A stretch of DNA of 64,000 nt from CAIWHR01 sp963717695 (GCA_963717695.1 CAVQWR010000006.1:124001-188000); one strand, 5' to 3'. Positions 10,778 through 21,178 are shown, counted from the first letter of the stretch. A program made the numbers and translations. Notes: generated from the letters alone by a model not told the origin.

Positions 10778-11992
10778 CTGCGCCACGTCAGCCACTGTGC
10801 CGTGCCGCGACGTCGTCGCACCGATCGCGTCGTGGCAGTGCCGGGCGGAAGCCAGGCGGACAAGGTCGTCGGCGATCCGCTCGGCCGCGCGGCCGTCCCA
10901 GAGTTCCGGCATGCGTCCGCGCTTGCCGCCGCTGCGAGGATCTCGTCGACGCATTCGAGCGCGAGCTGCCGATTGCGCCCGACGAGCGTGTTGGTGCCCT
11001 GCTCGACGGTGATCGGACGCTCGGTGTTGTCGCGCATCGTCAGGCACGGCACGCCGAGCGCCGTCGTCTCTTCCTGGATTCCGCCGGAGTCGGTCAGCAC
11101 CAGCGTGGCGCCGGCGAGGAGCCCAGCATCTCGAGATAGCCCTGCGGCGGCAGCAGCGCGATCGGCGCGTCGGCGAGCAGCGACGCCAATCCGAAGCGCT
11201 CGATGTTGCTCGCGCGCGCGCGGATGCACGGGCCAGATCAGCGGCAGCGCGCCGCGCGACGTCGCGCAGCAGCGCGAGCGACTCACGCAGCGCCGCCGGC
11301 GTCGTCGACATTGGAGGGGCGGTGCAGCGTGACGACGCCGAACCCGGTTCCGCGCCTGCAGGAAGTCCGCGGCGACACCCGTTCGCGCGCGAGCGTATCC
11401 GCCGGCGGCACCGCGCGCTGCTGGTGGCGGCAGCAGCGAGTCGATCATGACGTTGCCGACGAACCGGATGCGCTCCGGCGGCGATCCCCTCGCGCGCGAG
11501 GTTTGTCGGCGGCCGCGCGCTCGGTGGTGAACAGGAGGTCGGCGATCTGGTCGGTCAGGATCCGGTTGATCTCCTCCGGCATGTCGCGGTCGAAGCTGCG
11601 CAGTCCGGCCTCGACGTGGACGACGGGCATGCCCTTCTTGGCCGCCACCAGGCTGCAGGCCAGCGTCGAGTTGACGTCGCCGACGACGATGACGCAGCCA
11701 GGCTTCGGTCCGGTCGAGCACGGGCTCGAAGCGCCGCATGATCTCGGCGGTCTGCACGGCGTGCGTGCCGGACCCGACTTCGAGGTTGACGTCCGGCGTC
11801 GGCAGCTCGAGCCCGGCGAACAGCCGCTCGTTCATCTCGACGTCGTAATGCTGTCCGGTATGGACGAGGATGACGGCGGGCAGCTCCGAGCGCGCGGCCG
11901 AACGCCCGCACGAGCGGCGCCATCTTCATGTAATTCGGTCGCGCGCCCACGACGCAGACGAGCGGACCGCGGGCGTGCGGGTGCGGGCTCAT
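10774..11992 (-). CDS. wecB: Non-hydrolysing UDP-N-acetylglucosamine 2-epimerase
   Basis: Converts UDP-GlcNAc to UDP-ManNAc, a precursor sugar for the glycan. Evidence: PLVCVVGARPNYMKMAPLVR at the N-terminus, MAAKKGMPVVHVEAGLRSFD with EEINRILTDQIADLLFTT in the middle, and LTDSGGIQEETTALGVPCLT with DNTERPITVEQGTNTLVG near the C-terminus; these are the conserved blocks of the epimerase. The start ATG 11992 shares TGATG with the ATPase stop. About 400 residues as inferred. Five or more frameshifts (for example near 11890, 11700, 11500, 11410 and 11120) fragment it. The stop could be at 10774 or the frame could be read slightly differently. Confidence 0.87.
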
Positions 11993-13028
11993 CAGCGCGC
12001 CTTCGGGGAGCCAGGCTTCGCCGCCTTGTCGGGATGCAGCAGCGCGTGCAGCAGGTCCACGGCGGCGCCGACCGTCGTTTCCAGCCGGTCGATCCGTTCC
12101 TCGATCTGGTGGAAGTGCCGGTGCCAGATCGCCGCATCGATCCGCGCCGGCGGCTGCGCCTCGCCGGCAGCGCCTTCGCCCGCCGATCCGACGGGGACGA
12201 GTCCCGAGTCCGGGCCCATTTCCTCGCGGATCTCCTGGGCGATCGCCTGGACGTCGCTCGTGGCAAGCGCATGCTTCTCCGACAGGTAGGACGCGAGCAG
12301 CAGCCGATTGCACAGCGTGTTGATGCGCCGGGGAATGCCGCCGGTGAGCTCGAAGATCACGTCGAAGCAGGCCGGCTCGAAGCTGGGGATCGTCCTTCCA
12401 GTCCGACGTGCTTCAGCCGGTGCTCGATATAGGCCTGCGTCTCCGCCCTGTCGAGCGGGCCGAGGTGGTAGGACGCGATGACGCGCTGGCGCAACTGCTG
12501 CATCTGCGGGCTCTGCATCATCGCGCGCAATTCGGGCTGGCCGACGAGGAAGCTCTGCAGCAGCGCCTGGTCGCCGAGCTGGAAGTTGGACAGCATCCGC
12601 AGCTCCTCGACGGCGCGCTGCGACAGGTTCTGCGCTTCGTCGACGATGAGCAGCGCGCGCTTCTTGTCCACGGCGAGCTGGCAGAGGAATGCCTCGAGCG
12701 ATGCGAGCAGGACGGCCTTGTCGACCGACTTGACCGGAATGCCGAACGCGGCGCCGACCGCGCGGAGCATGTCGTCCGCATCGAGCTGGGTGCTGACGAG
12801 CTGGACGGCGACGACCTTCGCGGGGTCGAGCTGCTCCAGCAGGCTGCGCACGATCGTGGTCTTGCCGGCGCCGATCTCGCCGGTGATGACGATGAAGCCC
12901 TCGCTCTGGTACAGGCCGTATTCGAGATACGCGAACGCCCGCTTGTGGCCGCGACTCCCGTAGTAGAACGACGGATCGGGATTGAGCTGGAAGGGCTTGC
13001 CGGACAGCCCGTAGAAGGATTCGTACAT
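11992..13028 (-). CDS. XrtA-associated ExeA-like AAA ATPase (TIGR03015-like)
   Basis: Begins MYESFYGLSGKPFQLNPDPS, the standard start of the exosortase-associated ATPase related to general secretion protein A; a GTG at 13040 overlapping the previous stop is an alternative. Walker A is GEIGAGKTT (near residue 50), Walker B ALLIVDEAQNL, and the sensor/arm region is GGIPRRINTLCNRLLLASYL. The C-terminal tail IEERIDRLETTVGAAVDLLH looks like a short coiled coil. Length is about 345 residues. A single frameshift near 12385 separates the two readable parts. It probably energises or organises assembly of the export machinery at the inner membrane. Confidence 0.88.
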
Positions 13029-13036
13029 CGCGACGC

Positions 13037-14577
13037 TCACTTGAACATGTAGGTCAGTCCGGCAAAGACCGCTGCTTCGTTGTAATCGCCGTCAACGTCG
13101 GAACGCGCAACCTGGTATCGGGCGCCCGGCGTACAGCGTCGTCTTCGCCGATAGTGGCGCGGTCAGGCCGAGAAGGAAATATCCTTGGTTGGTCGTGCCG
13201 ACGAGCGGCGCGTTGGCGACCGTGTGAGTGTAGGTGGCGGTCGCGTTCAGCGTCACCATCGTCGTGATATTGTGCGTCCAGGCAATGCTCGCGCCCGTCT
13301 GCGTATTGTTGTTGCCCTGCGAGAAGAATCCGCGGCAGCGGCGTTCCGGCGCCCGTGATCGGCTGGGTCTTGGCGTAGAAGGCCGTGAGAAGCACGTTGT
13401 TCTTGCGCTCCGAGAATGCCGAACGTGACGCTCGCGTTTTCCAGCAGGTAGGTCTGCTGCGTATAGAGATTGACCGGACCCGTCAGGCTGCCGGCAGCCC
13501 CCGGTCCTGAATGATCTGGTTGATCGCAGCGAGACGCTGCTGCCGGATCCGGAATGCGCGACTGCAGCAGGAAATCCAGCAGAAGCGGAACGTTGCCGGT
13601 CGGCAGGAATGGACAGGAATTGCTGCGGATAGCTCGTCGTGTTGCGGGAGCCTGCACAGTGATGGCGGAAAGCGGCGTGCGGTGGTCGAACGTGAACAGA
13701 TAGGACGAGCCGAAGAACCGGTGCTCCCAGTTGCCGACGACGTTGGTTCGCGCGCGTCGGATTCCACTGGAATGCCGGCGCCGTAGATCGCGCCGCGATA
13801 GTCGACGAACGGGTACTGGTTGTCCTCGTATCCGCCGTCCGCGTCGAACCGAAGCTGTGGATCCGCCTGGTAGCGCAGGGTCGCGCGGGCCAGCTGCGTG
13901 ATCGTGCGGAGTCTGGTCGGTGAACTTGACGTTGGTCCAATCGTAGTCGAGGGCCCATCCGAACGGCGCCAACGGGCTCGACAGCTTGCCCATCCATTCG
14001 TCGGTGTAGGAATTGTTGGTGGCGATCGGCGCGCCGCTTAGATTGGTCCAGCTGTTGTTGTTGCGTATTTCGTACTGATAGTTGCCCGGTGTCGTGCCTT
14101 GAATGTAAGGCGAAATGCGATAGGTCGCCGACGTGTAGCGGTTCTGCGTCGCGTTGGTGAGGCCCTGCGGCTGCGCGCCGAACGGCGTGAAGATATTGCT
14201 GCGAGACGTTGACTGCGCCCTCGACAAAGAAGAACTTTTCGATTCCCTCGACCGTGCCGAGCAGATTCACCGAGGGATAGACCTGGTTGTTTTCCGCGCC
14301 CGTCTTCACATACACCAGCATCGGTGCCGCAATGGCACCGACCAGGCTGGTCCGGGCGCCCTTTCTCGTTGATCGCGAGCTGCGGCGTCACCTGCGTGAC
14401 GAGATCGGCCTGCGCCGAGCCCGGCGGGCTGAGGTTGACGTTGCTTGTCAGCGTTTCCTGCACCGCGACCGAAGGCTCGAGGTGCCAGGTCTGCGCGCAT
14501 GCCGCGACGACTTGCCTGCGCACACGATTGCGCCGAGCAAGTACCGCCGGCACGCGCCGATGGAACGGCGATCGCAC
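13037..14577 (-). CDS. XrtA-associated outer-membrane beta-barrel protein (TIGR03016-like)
   Basis: Predicted outer-membrane barrel of the exosortase A locus. Conserved opening WHLEPSVAVQETLTSNVNLS and APIATNNSYTDEWMGKLSSP are readable, and the last residues FAGLTYMFK end in an aromatic-rich strand typical of barrels. The N-terminus is uncertain: GTG 14577 is the first possible start and the signal peptide is blurred by a frameshift near 14520. At least seven frameshifts occur between 14350 and 13090. Its stop overlaps the GTG in front of the ATPase. The probable role is the outer-membrane step of polysaccharide secretion, inferred from family and position. Confidence 0.75.
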
Positions 14578-14628
14578 GCGGATCTGGATCGGCGAGCCTC
14601 CCTGTGGCGATCGCTCCGCGGCGTGTCG

Positions 14629-15670
14629 TTACGCGACTAGCGACGGCCCATCGTCCGCGTAGTACCCATAGTAGGTCCCGACGTCGGTCTTGCTCGACTT
14701 GTTCAGCATCATCAGCACGATGTCGCAGTTCTCGACCGTCGCGAGGGCCTGGTTGACCGCGTGTTGCGTCGTCGAATTCGCGGCGACGACCATGACGATC
14801 TGACCCATATGGGTGGCGAGCACGCGCGCCTCGGTCGTCGCGAGCAGCGGCGGCGAGTCGAAGATGATGATCCGGTCGGGGTAGCGCGACGCGAGCTCGC
14901 GCAACAGGCTCGCCATCTGCTCGCTCGCGAGGAGCTCGGTGGCGCGCCGGTGGCGTCCGCCGGCCGGAAGGATCGACAGCTTCTCGATGTTGGTCTTGAC
15001 CACCGCATCGGCGAAATCGATGCTGCGCCCGCCCAGAAGGTCGAGCAGGCCCGGGCGAGGACGGCAGGCCGAGGACACCCGGGAGCGACGGGTGCGCGAC
15101 GTCGCCGTCGACGAGCAGCACGGTGTTGTCGAATTCCATCGCGATGCTGATGGCGAGATTGATCGCGGTGAAGGTCTTGCCCTCGCGAGGCAGCGAGCTC
15201 GTCACCATGACGAGATTCCGGTTTCGGTTCGCTGGCTGCGAGGTCGAGCGCGCGTTCCTGATGATCGGACGCTTTATCACGCGGAACTCGTCGGCGATCT
15301 GGGACTTCGGATCATCGGGCGTGATGAAACCGTTCTTCCTGAGGCGCTCGAGGTCGATGTCCAGGAACCGCATCGCGCCGCTGCGAGGGGCCGGGCCTGA
15401 CGCCGCTTGCGCGCTGACCGGTGCGGCGGTAGCCGCCGGCGCGATGACCGGTGCGGCACCATCCGCAGGCACGATGACGGGCGCCGGCGCGGCCAATCCG
15501 GCCGGCCGGGTCCCCAGCGCATGAATGGCGGCCTCCGGCGTGGGCACGCTCTTCGCGTCCGCGGCGGCGGCGGTGTCCGCTTCGCGGTCCGCGCCTGCGT
15601 CCGAAGGAAGCTCCGCTCCGGCGCGGCGCAATTCTTCGAGCCGCTTGGCGGCCTTTTCAATGAGGCTCAT
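14629..15670 (-). CDS. XrtA-associated tyrosine autokinase (BY-kinase, TIGR03018-like)
   Basis: Cytoplasmic bacterial tyrosine kinase that pairs with the chain-length protein to control polymer size. It starts MSLIEKAAKRLEELRRAGAE at 15670, 10 bases after the previous stop. An Ala/Pro-rich linker of roughly 100 residues precedes the kinase core. Walker A is VTSSLPREGKTFTAINLA, Walker A-prime is VLLVDGDVAHPSLPG, and Walker B is RIIIFDSPPLLATTEA. The C-terminal tyrosine cluster GTYYGYYADD is the expected autophosphorylation tail. One frameshift near 15065 splits the frame. Confidence 0.9.
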
Positions 15671-15680
15671 GGGCGGGCCT

Positions 15681-17243
15681 TCACGCGATGCGCCCTGCGA
15701 AATGGGAGAACACGAGAAAGGCGCTGAACCAGACGAACAGCGCGCCCACGCCTCCCGCGAAGATGAAGGCCGCGCGCCGCTGCCGCACGACGTCGGCCTC
15801 ATTGGACAGCATCGAAACCATGCCCACGATCGGCCGCTGCGCCAGCTCGCGCAGGTCGCGCGAATCCTGGAAGACCGGCCGGAGCTCGTTCGCAATGAAG
15901 CTCGCCGCAAGTCCCGCGCCGAGCGCAGCGAGGAGCGCGAGTCCCAGCATCATGATCCGCGTCGGGGCGACCGGCTCCGATGCGACGCGCGGAGGATCGA
16001 TGACGCGGAACTGCGTGCCGCCGGTGTCCTGCACGTCCACGCCCATCGTCGTGGCCTCGCGGCGGGCGAGCAGGTCCGTGTACGTCTTCTTCTGCACGTC
16101 GTAATCGCGGTTGAGCTGCGCGAATTCCGCCTCGGCCTGCGGGACGAGCCGCGCCGAAGCCTTCAGCTGGCTGTACTGCGCCTCGTAGGACGACAACCGG
16201 GCCTTCAGCGAAGCGACGTTGGCTTCCGCGTCGGACAGCGAGACCCGCATCTGCTGGTACACGGGGTTGCGATCGGTCGACCCGCGCGAGGACAGGGGGA
16301 CCGCGGCAGCCGCCTTTTCGAGGGCCGCGACCTCCTGCTTGCGCTGCGTCCTCGAGCTCCTCGATGACGCGCCTGGTGCCGACGACGTCGGGATGCTGCT
16401 CGGTGTAGGTCCGGAGGAGTTCGTCGAGCTTGGTCTTCTGCGCGGCGATGCGCTCGTCGATGTCCTGGAGGGTCACGGAGGTCACCGCCCGATTTTCCGC
16501 CAGCAGGTTCGGCGCCTCTCCGGCGAGCTCGCGCTTGTACGAGTCGCGCGATTCCTCCGCGGCACGGAGCTCGAGCTTCGCGTTGGCGATGTCGTCGTTC
16601 AGCTTGGAGAGCCTGCCGAAGTAATCCGGTCCGCCCTGCCCCGCCGACACCCATGTACTTGAGCCTGAAATCCTTGAGGCGGGCCTCCGCGGCCTGCAGG
16701 CGTTTCCTCGTAGTGCTTGATCTGTTCGTCGAGAAATTTCACCGCCGTGCGCGTGTCCTGCCGCTTGTCGCCGAGGCTCGACTCCATGAAGATGGTCAGC
16801 AGCGACTGGACGACGTTCTTCGCCTGGTCGGGGTTCGCATCGCGATAGGTGATGAGATAGAGATTCGTCGAAACGTTGCCGCCGAGCTGGAGCGACTTCA
16901 TCAGGTTGTCGATCAGCGCGTCGCGGTCCGCCGCCGATCGGGCCCGCAGATCGAGGTCGGCCATCCGGACCAGCTTTTCGACGTTCGGGCGGCTGATCAG
17001 CGTCCGGCTCATCAGCGACACCTGCTGATCGAGATTGGGCTGGATGGCGAGTCCGGCCATCACCGGGCGGAGCAGCGACTGCGTGTCGACATAGACACGC
17101 GCGCTCGCTTCATATTTCTCCGGGATGCGGAACACGACCACGATCCCGATGATCGCGACGATCCACGCCGCCGCGAGGCCGATCCAGCGCCGATGCCACA
17201 TGCCGCGCAGGTGACGAAGCGCCGTCTGAATGAATTGATCCAT
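15681..17243 (-). CDS. XrtA-associated chain-length determinant protein (Wzz/PCP family, TIGR03007-like)
   Basis: Inner-membrane polysaccharide co-polymerase. The N-terminal membrane segment is WIGLAAAWIVAIIGIVVVF (residues about 20-40), followed by the Wzz-type motif EKYEASARVYVDTQSLLRPV. The periplasmic middle is rich in heptads (LNDDIANAKLELRAAEESRD and following), consistent with long coiled coils. The C-terminal membrane hairpin contains PTRIMMLGLALLAALGAGLA and a final helix near residue 500. The length of about 520 residues suits the family. Frameshifts lie near 16705, 16650 and 16350. It works with the kinase encoded 10 bases downstream. Confidence 0.88.
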
Positions 17244-17307
17244 TGTGCGAGCGGAAATGCCGGTTGCGGAAACGCCGCCGGCAATTGCCGGCCGCAGAGC
17301 CCGAGGG

Positions 17308-17956
17308 TCAGAACCAGCTTTGCGGAATGATCAGAATGTCGCCTGGCCGCATGTCGACATTCGCCGTGATGTCGCCGCGCTTCAGCAGATCCTGGAGACG
17401 CACGCTGTACGACTTTCCTCCATCCGCGACACGGTAGATGCGTCGCCTTGTTCCCGTCGGCGAAGTCGGTAAGGCCGCCCGCCGCGATCATCACGTCGAG
17501 CACCGTCATGTTCTTGCGGAAAGCGAGGATCTGCGGCTTGGTCGCCTCACCGATGACCCGGATCTGCTCGCTGCTCGGCCCGACGAAAGTGGTGACGACG
17601 ACGGTGACCACCGGATCGCGGATGTATTTGCCAAGCGACTTCTCGATGTCGCGCGCGAGCGCGGTCGGGGTCTTGCCCAGCGCGGGCAGGTCGTCGACGA
17701 GCGGAGTCGTGACCTTTCCGTCGGGCCGGACCGGTACCGTCATCGAGAGCTCGGGATTGCGCCAGACGATGATGTTCACCGAATCGAGCGGGCCGATGAT
17801 GTATTCGTAGTCGGCCGACGACGCGTCGCGCGGTGCGGGGGGAAGTTCGGTACTGGCGCAACCCGAAAGGATTGCGAGGAACCCGGCGCTCATGAGGCTC
17901 AATGCCCAAACGGTCCAGGCGCGCCCAACTCGGCAGTTTGCCCAACGGGATTTCAT
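17308..17956 (-). CDS. Polysaccharide export lipoprotein of the XrtA system (Wza-like, TIGR03027-like)
   Basis: Outer-membrane or periplasmic export protein that forms the exit channel. I start it at ATG 17956 because CCGGAGGAATG lies just upstream, giving MKSRWANC and a lipoprotein signal ending LAILSGC. The polysaccharide export domain is clear: YEYIIGPLDSVNIIVWRNPE, VTTPLVDDLPALGKTPTALA, and the SLBB region SEQIRVIGEATKPQILAF. One extra base near 17440 shifts the frame; read through, the protein ends IYRVADGGKSYSVR and then DILIIPQSWF with a stop at 17308. It is the first gene of the operon. Confidence 0.9.
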
Positions 17957-18498
17957 GCATTCCTCCGGGGTCCGACCAAGACGAAAAGCCATCTTAACAC
18001 CAAGTTATCGACTGATTCACCCTTCGTGCAAATCTGCCTAAGCTTGATGCTAATGGCTTGCCCGCGTCGCAAATCGCTGCCGGGGCTCGATTGTAGATTC
18101 TGCCTGATCCTGCGCTGCAGCGCTGTTCAATACAATTTGCGCGATGCTGATCCCCGTACTGTCGCCGAACAGGTCATTGATATATATTGAATTTCCTATC
18201 CTTGGCGCAGGAATTGGAGGTTTGGCGTCAAACGAGGCGATGTTGACGCGGCGCACGCGTTTTGGTCGCGGCCCACGCAGCATCGGATTTTCCGCAACAT
18301 TGGCGCCCGGCGCGTTCGGGTCGTCCAGAATCGGGATGCCGTTTTCTGGATATCCGAGGACGCTTCGCCGTGTTCGCGACGCGCGTGATGAGGTCGTCGA
18401 ATCGCGCCGAGCGGCCGCGAATTGCTGCACGTAATCGGCCGAGCGTCCCCATAGGGGTGCGCGATCGCCGCGTGTGCGCGACGCCTAGCGGCGCCCGA
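17957..18498. other. Region upstream of the exopolysaccharide operon, with a doubtful ORF
   Basis: About 540 bases between the operon start and the end of the Ig/dockerin gene. It is more AT-rich than its neighbours and probably holds the operon promoter; GGGCAAGCCATTAGC on the minus strand (around 18045-18058) has the GG-N10-GC spacing of a sigma-54 site but poor hexamers. On the minus strand a frame at 18050-18430 encodes ENGIPILDDPNAPGANVAEN and GNSIYINDLFGDSTGIS. With a frameshift it could join MGTLGRLRAAIRGRSARFDD (from 18452). I do not recognise it; it may be a small gene or chance. Confidence 0.3.
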
Positions 18499-20079
18499 TC
18501 ATGGGGCCGGCAGCGTCTTGGTCAGGTTGCCATTTGCGATTGCCTTGTCGGCAACCGTGATCATCCCGCTTGCGTTTACGTCGTTCAGGAAGTTCGCGGA
18601 GGTCACGGGCTGCGCCAACGCCGCGTTCACGAGCCCGGTGTCCGCGACGGTCACCACCCGATTCCCGCTGACGTCGCCGGCGAGAAGCCCGATGCGCACT
18701 GATCCCGCGCCGTTCGTGCCGCCATCGGATGACGTGACGTTGGTGAGGGAAATGGTCACGTACTGCTGATTGGCCACGCCGGTGAGGGCGACGACGACCG
18801 TGTTGCCGCTGAACGTCGGCGCGCCTGCCGTCGCAGCGCCTTCGGTGATCGATACATTGGCGCCGGTAATTGCCTTGTCGAATGTGCAGACGACCGTGTG
18901 TGTCGGGCCCACCCGCGGCTCCGTCGTCGGGCTGGTCGACACCAGCGACAACGGCAGATCGAATGTGCCGGTCCCGCCATGCACCTTGCGCGATACGGCG
19001 CTCTGGAACACGGGCGGCAAGCCGGGGCCGCCGTTCGCGACATTGACTGTCACAATCGTCGATTGGGTCGAGTTCCCCGCCGCGTCGAACGCCACGGCGC
19101 GCAGCGTCGCCGCACCGTTGGCCAACGACGTCGTGTTCCATGAATATTGGTAGGGCGCAGCGCTGTCGCTGCCGACCAGCCCACCGTTGACGTAGAAGTC
19201 CACGCGGGCGACGCCGACGTTGTCGCTGGCATTGGCGGACACCATAACTGTTCCGGACACATTGCCGCTCGTGGGCGAACTGATGCTCACCGTTGGCGGC
19301 GTCGTGTCTGGCGGCGGCACCACGACATTGGCGACGTTGACGCTCACGATCGCCGACTGGGTCGAGTTTCCTGCCGCATCGAAGGCGATGGCCTTCAACT
19401 GTCGCCGAACCATTGGCGAGCTTGGTGGTGTTCCACGAATACTGGTACGGGCGCAGCGCTGTCGCTGCCGACAAGCCCGCCGTTGACGTAGAAGTCCACG
19501 CGGGTGACGCCCACGTTGTCGCTGGCGTTGGCGGAGACGGTCACCGTTCCGGACACATTGCCGCTCGTTGGCGAACCGATGCTGACGGTCGGCGGCGTCG
19601 TGTCCGGCGGTGGCGACCCGGATCCGGCGATTTGGGGTGGAATATTGAGATAGTAGTCCGATGAATATCCGCCGTTCGTCGGCGCCCCGGTCTGCTCGGT
19701 CAGGACCAGGGTGACGTACCACATTCCGCTGGGCGGCGACTTGAAGGGCAGCATGCCGGACTGAGACATTGGTGAGCGATGCCCCCGCCGCGAGCGGGCC
19801 GAGGGGGTAGGCGGCCATCTGATACCCGCCGGCAAAGGACCCGGCAAATGGTGTTGCGGTGGCCCAGAGCTCCATCCGCAGGGCCCCGGAAGTTCCCGAG
19901 GCACTGAAATTCTTGACCTCGTCCGCCGCCAGCAGAACGAACGTTATCATCCGCGAATACCCGACCTGCCCAACGAAGCGTACGTCCGCTGCCCACGCCG
20001 TGGAAGCTCCTCCGAGCATGAGGGACAGGAGCACAGCCAGAGCACATTTTCTCCACAGCTTTCTTGCGGCATGCAGCAT
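18499..20079 (-). CDS. Secreted protein with two Ig-like repeats and a dockerin-like C-terminus
   Basis: Exported protein of about 526 residues. Start ATG 20079 (MLHAARKLWRKCALAVLLSL) has GGAGA 9 bases upstream, and a signal peptide ending near ASTAWA. A first domain of about 140 residues (ADVRFVGQVGYSRMITFVLL) resembles no family I can name. Two bacterial Ig-like repeats follow, each with SPTSGNVSGTV, SANASDNVG, VDFYVNGGLVGSDSAAPYQY and AFDAAGNSTQS. A further beta-rich domain ends in GDVSGNRVVTVADTGLVN and NDVNASGMITVADKAIANGN, two Asp/Asn-rich calcium-loop repeats like a type I dockerin. No PEP-CTERM tail is present. Frameshifts lie near 19770, 19460 and 19400. Binding partner unknown; adhesion or matrix assembly is a guess. 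Confidence 0.8.
   Translation of the reverse strand: MLHAARKLWRKCALAVLLSLMLGGASTAWAADVRFVGQVGYSRMITFVLLAADEVKNFSASGTSGALRMELWATATPFAGSFAGGYQMAAYPLGPLAAGASLTNVSVRHAALQVAAQRNVVRHPGPDRADRGADERRIFIGLLSQYSTPNRRIRVATAGHDAADRQHRFANERQCVRNGDRLRQRQRQRGRHPRGLLRQRRACRQRQRCARTSIRGTPPSSPMVRRQLKAIAFDAAGNSTQSAIVSVNVANVVVPPPDTTPPTVSISSPTSGNVSGTVMVSANASDNVGVARVDFYVNGGLVGSDSAAPYQYSWNTTSLANGAATLRAVAFDAAGNSTQSTIVTVNVANGGPGLPPVFQSAVSRKVHGGTGTFDLPLSLVSTSPTTEPRVGPTHTVVCTFDKAITGANVSITEGAATAGAPTFSGNTVVVALTGVANQQYVTISLTNVTSSDGGTNGAGSVRIGLLAGDVSGNRVVTVADTGLVNAALAQPVTSANFLNDVNASGMITVADKAIANGNLTKTLPAP
19033..19614 (-). repeat. Tandem DNA repeat encoding the two Ig-like domains
   Basis: Two units of about 295 bases, nearly identical at DNA level: for example the stretch starting CGTAGAAGTCCACGCGGG occurs at 19191 and again at 19487, an offset of 296 instead of a multiple of 3. 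The near identity over synonymous positions indicates recent duplication or ongoing gene conversion. The 1-base difference in offset coincides with the frameshift near 19460, so the unit is probably 294 or 297 in the true sequence. Confidence 0.85.
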
Positions 20080-20443
20080 GAACAATCTCCGATGGGTGGC
20101 CACGCCGCGCGTCTGAATCCAGCAGGCGCATGCCATTTCACTTCATGACAAACGCATAATACTATGATCCCTAACGGAACTGCAAACCCTGTGCCCGGCG
20201 GCATCTGGACCATTGGGGCGAAGGAAGGGGACGCGTCGTTTGCCGCCCGTGGCGCAACCACATGGGGCAGGGACCTGAAAAGCGGTGACGCGGGCTCACA
20301 CCGCGCCCAATGCCATGCGCTCCTCAAGGGGGTTCTCGAAACGACCTGCCGCCGCCTCCGTGGCGTCCCCAGGACGGCGGCATCCGCTCAAACCAAAAAA
20401 AAGCCCCGCCGAGTGGCGGGGCTCTTTGTACCGAAGGTACTGT
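20080..20443. other. Intergenic region between the Ig/dockerin gene and the PEP-CTERM gene
   Basis: Contains the terminator of the PEP-CTERM gene near 20400 and the presumed promoter of the Ig/dockerin gene. On the minus strand TGGCATGCGCCTGCTGG (20135-20119) resembles a sigma-54 promoter but has 9 rather than 10 bases between GG and GC. The open plus-strand frames here show no recognisable protein. Confidence 0.4.
20395..20426 (-). terminator. Rho-independent terminator of the PEP-CTERM gene
   Basis: Minus-strand reading gives AGCCCCGCC-ACT-CGGCGGGGCT followed by a run of eight T. It lies about 20 bases after the PEP-CTERM stop at 20444. Confidence 0.9.
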
Positions 20444-21118
20444 TTAGACTTGCTTGCGGCGGCGCGAGAAGCCGAGTCCGGCCAGCGCGATACCCAGCAG
20501 GCCGAGCGTGGCAGGTTCGGGAATCGTATTGCGGCCCAACGCGGTCAGCACCGCATTCCATGATGCCGATGCCGTATTCGCGTCGCAGGTCGTCCCACCG
20601 GTAGCATTCGTGCAGATGCCGTCGGCCGAGAACCGGATCGAAGCGAGGGTCGTCTGAAACAGCGACATGGAGTCCGAGACCGTCCCAACCGCAACGAAAC
20701 CGAGGTGGTCGTTGAGTTGGCCGCCCCCCGCGTCAGAAAGCGGGTCGCGGACCATCGAGATAACGGTGCCAAAGGTGAACGTGTAGATATCGCCGAGCAG
20801 ACCGGTATAGGTGAACGAGCCGGTCATCAGGGCGGGTATCAGCGGAATCACCATGGGCGAGAAAGGCGAAACCGTCCCTGTCGCGCAAACGCCGGGGGCA
20901 GTCGCGAAATTCGCGGTTCCCTGGCATCCCGTCGTACCTGCGGATCCCAGCGTGACGCTGGTCAGGCTACTGACAATCGATGTCGGCAGACCGGATAGCG
21001 TAATCCCACCGTCCGAGAAGCCGATCGAGCCGTTGATAAACGTTGCCTGTGCGCTACCTGCGCCCAGACCCAAAGCAACCGCGCCAATCGCCAACGCTTT
21101 CTTGAAGGTGCTATTCAT
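20444..21118 (-). CDS. PEP-CTERM sorting domain protein
   Basis: Secreted protein of 224 residues with an intact frame. The signal peptide MNSTFKKALAIGAVALGLG ends near GSAQA. The C-terminus IPEPATLGLLGIALAGLGFS then RRRK is a textbook PEP-CTERM tail: Pro-Glu-Pro motif, membrane helix, basic end. It would be the substrate of the exosortase A encoded at 5923-7582. The body is rich in Thr, Ser and Gly with four Cys and no family I recognise. GGAG sits 8 bases before ATG 21118. The gene has its own terminator and a strong sigma-54 promoter candidate at 21179-21195, so it is a single-gene unit. Confidence 0.93.
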   Translation of the reverse strand: MNSTFKKALAIGAVALGLGAGSAQATFINGSIGFSDGGITLSGLPTSIVSSLTSVTLGSAGTTGCQGTANFATAPGVCATGTVSPFSPMVIPLIPALMTGSFTYTGLLGDIYTFTFGTVISMVRDPLSDAGGGQLNDHLGFVAVGTVSDSMSLFQTTLASIRFSADGICTNATGGTTCDANTASASWNAVLTALGRNTIPEPATLGLLGIALAGLGFSRRRKQV

Positions 21119-21178
21119 TTGCTGGACTCCTCGATTCGGTCAGACCATGAACTGGACGAACTATCTCGATGCCTTTAA

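Noticed and set aside
19033..19614. The repeated segments as a CRISPR or mobile element
   Set aside because: Only two units, in frame with protein-coding sequence and encoding Ig domains.
20164..20604. Plus-strand frame across the PEP-CTERM terminator
   Set aside because: It contains the minus-strand terminator and the sorting-tail codons read backwards; no ribosome-binding site or motif.
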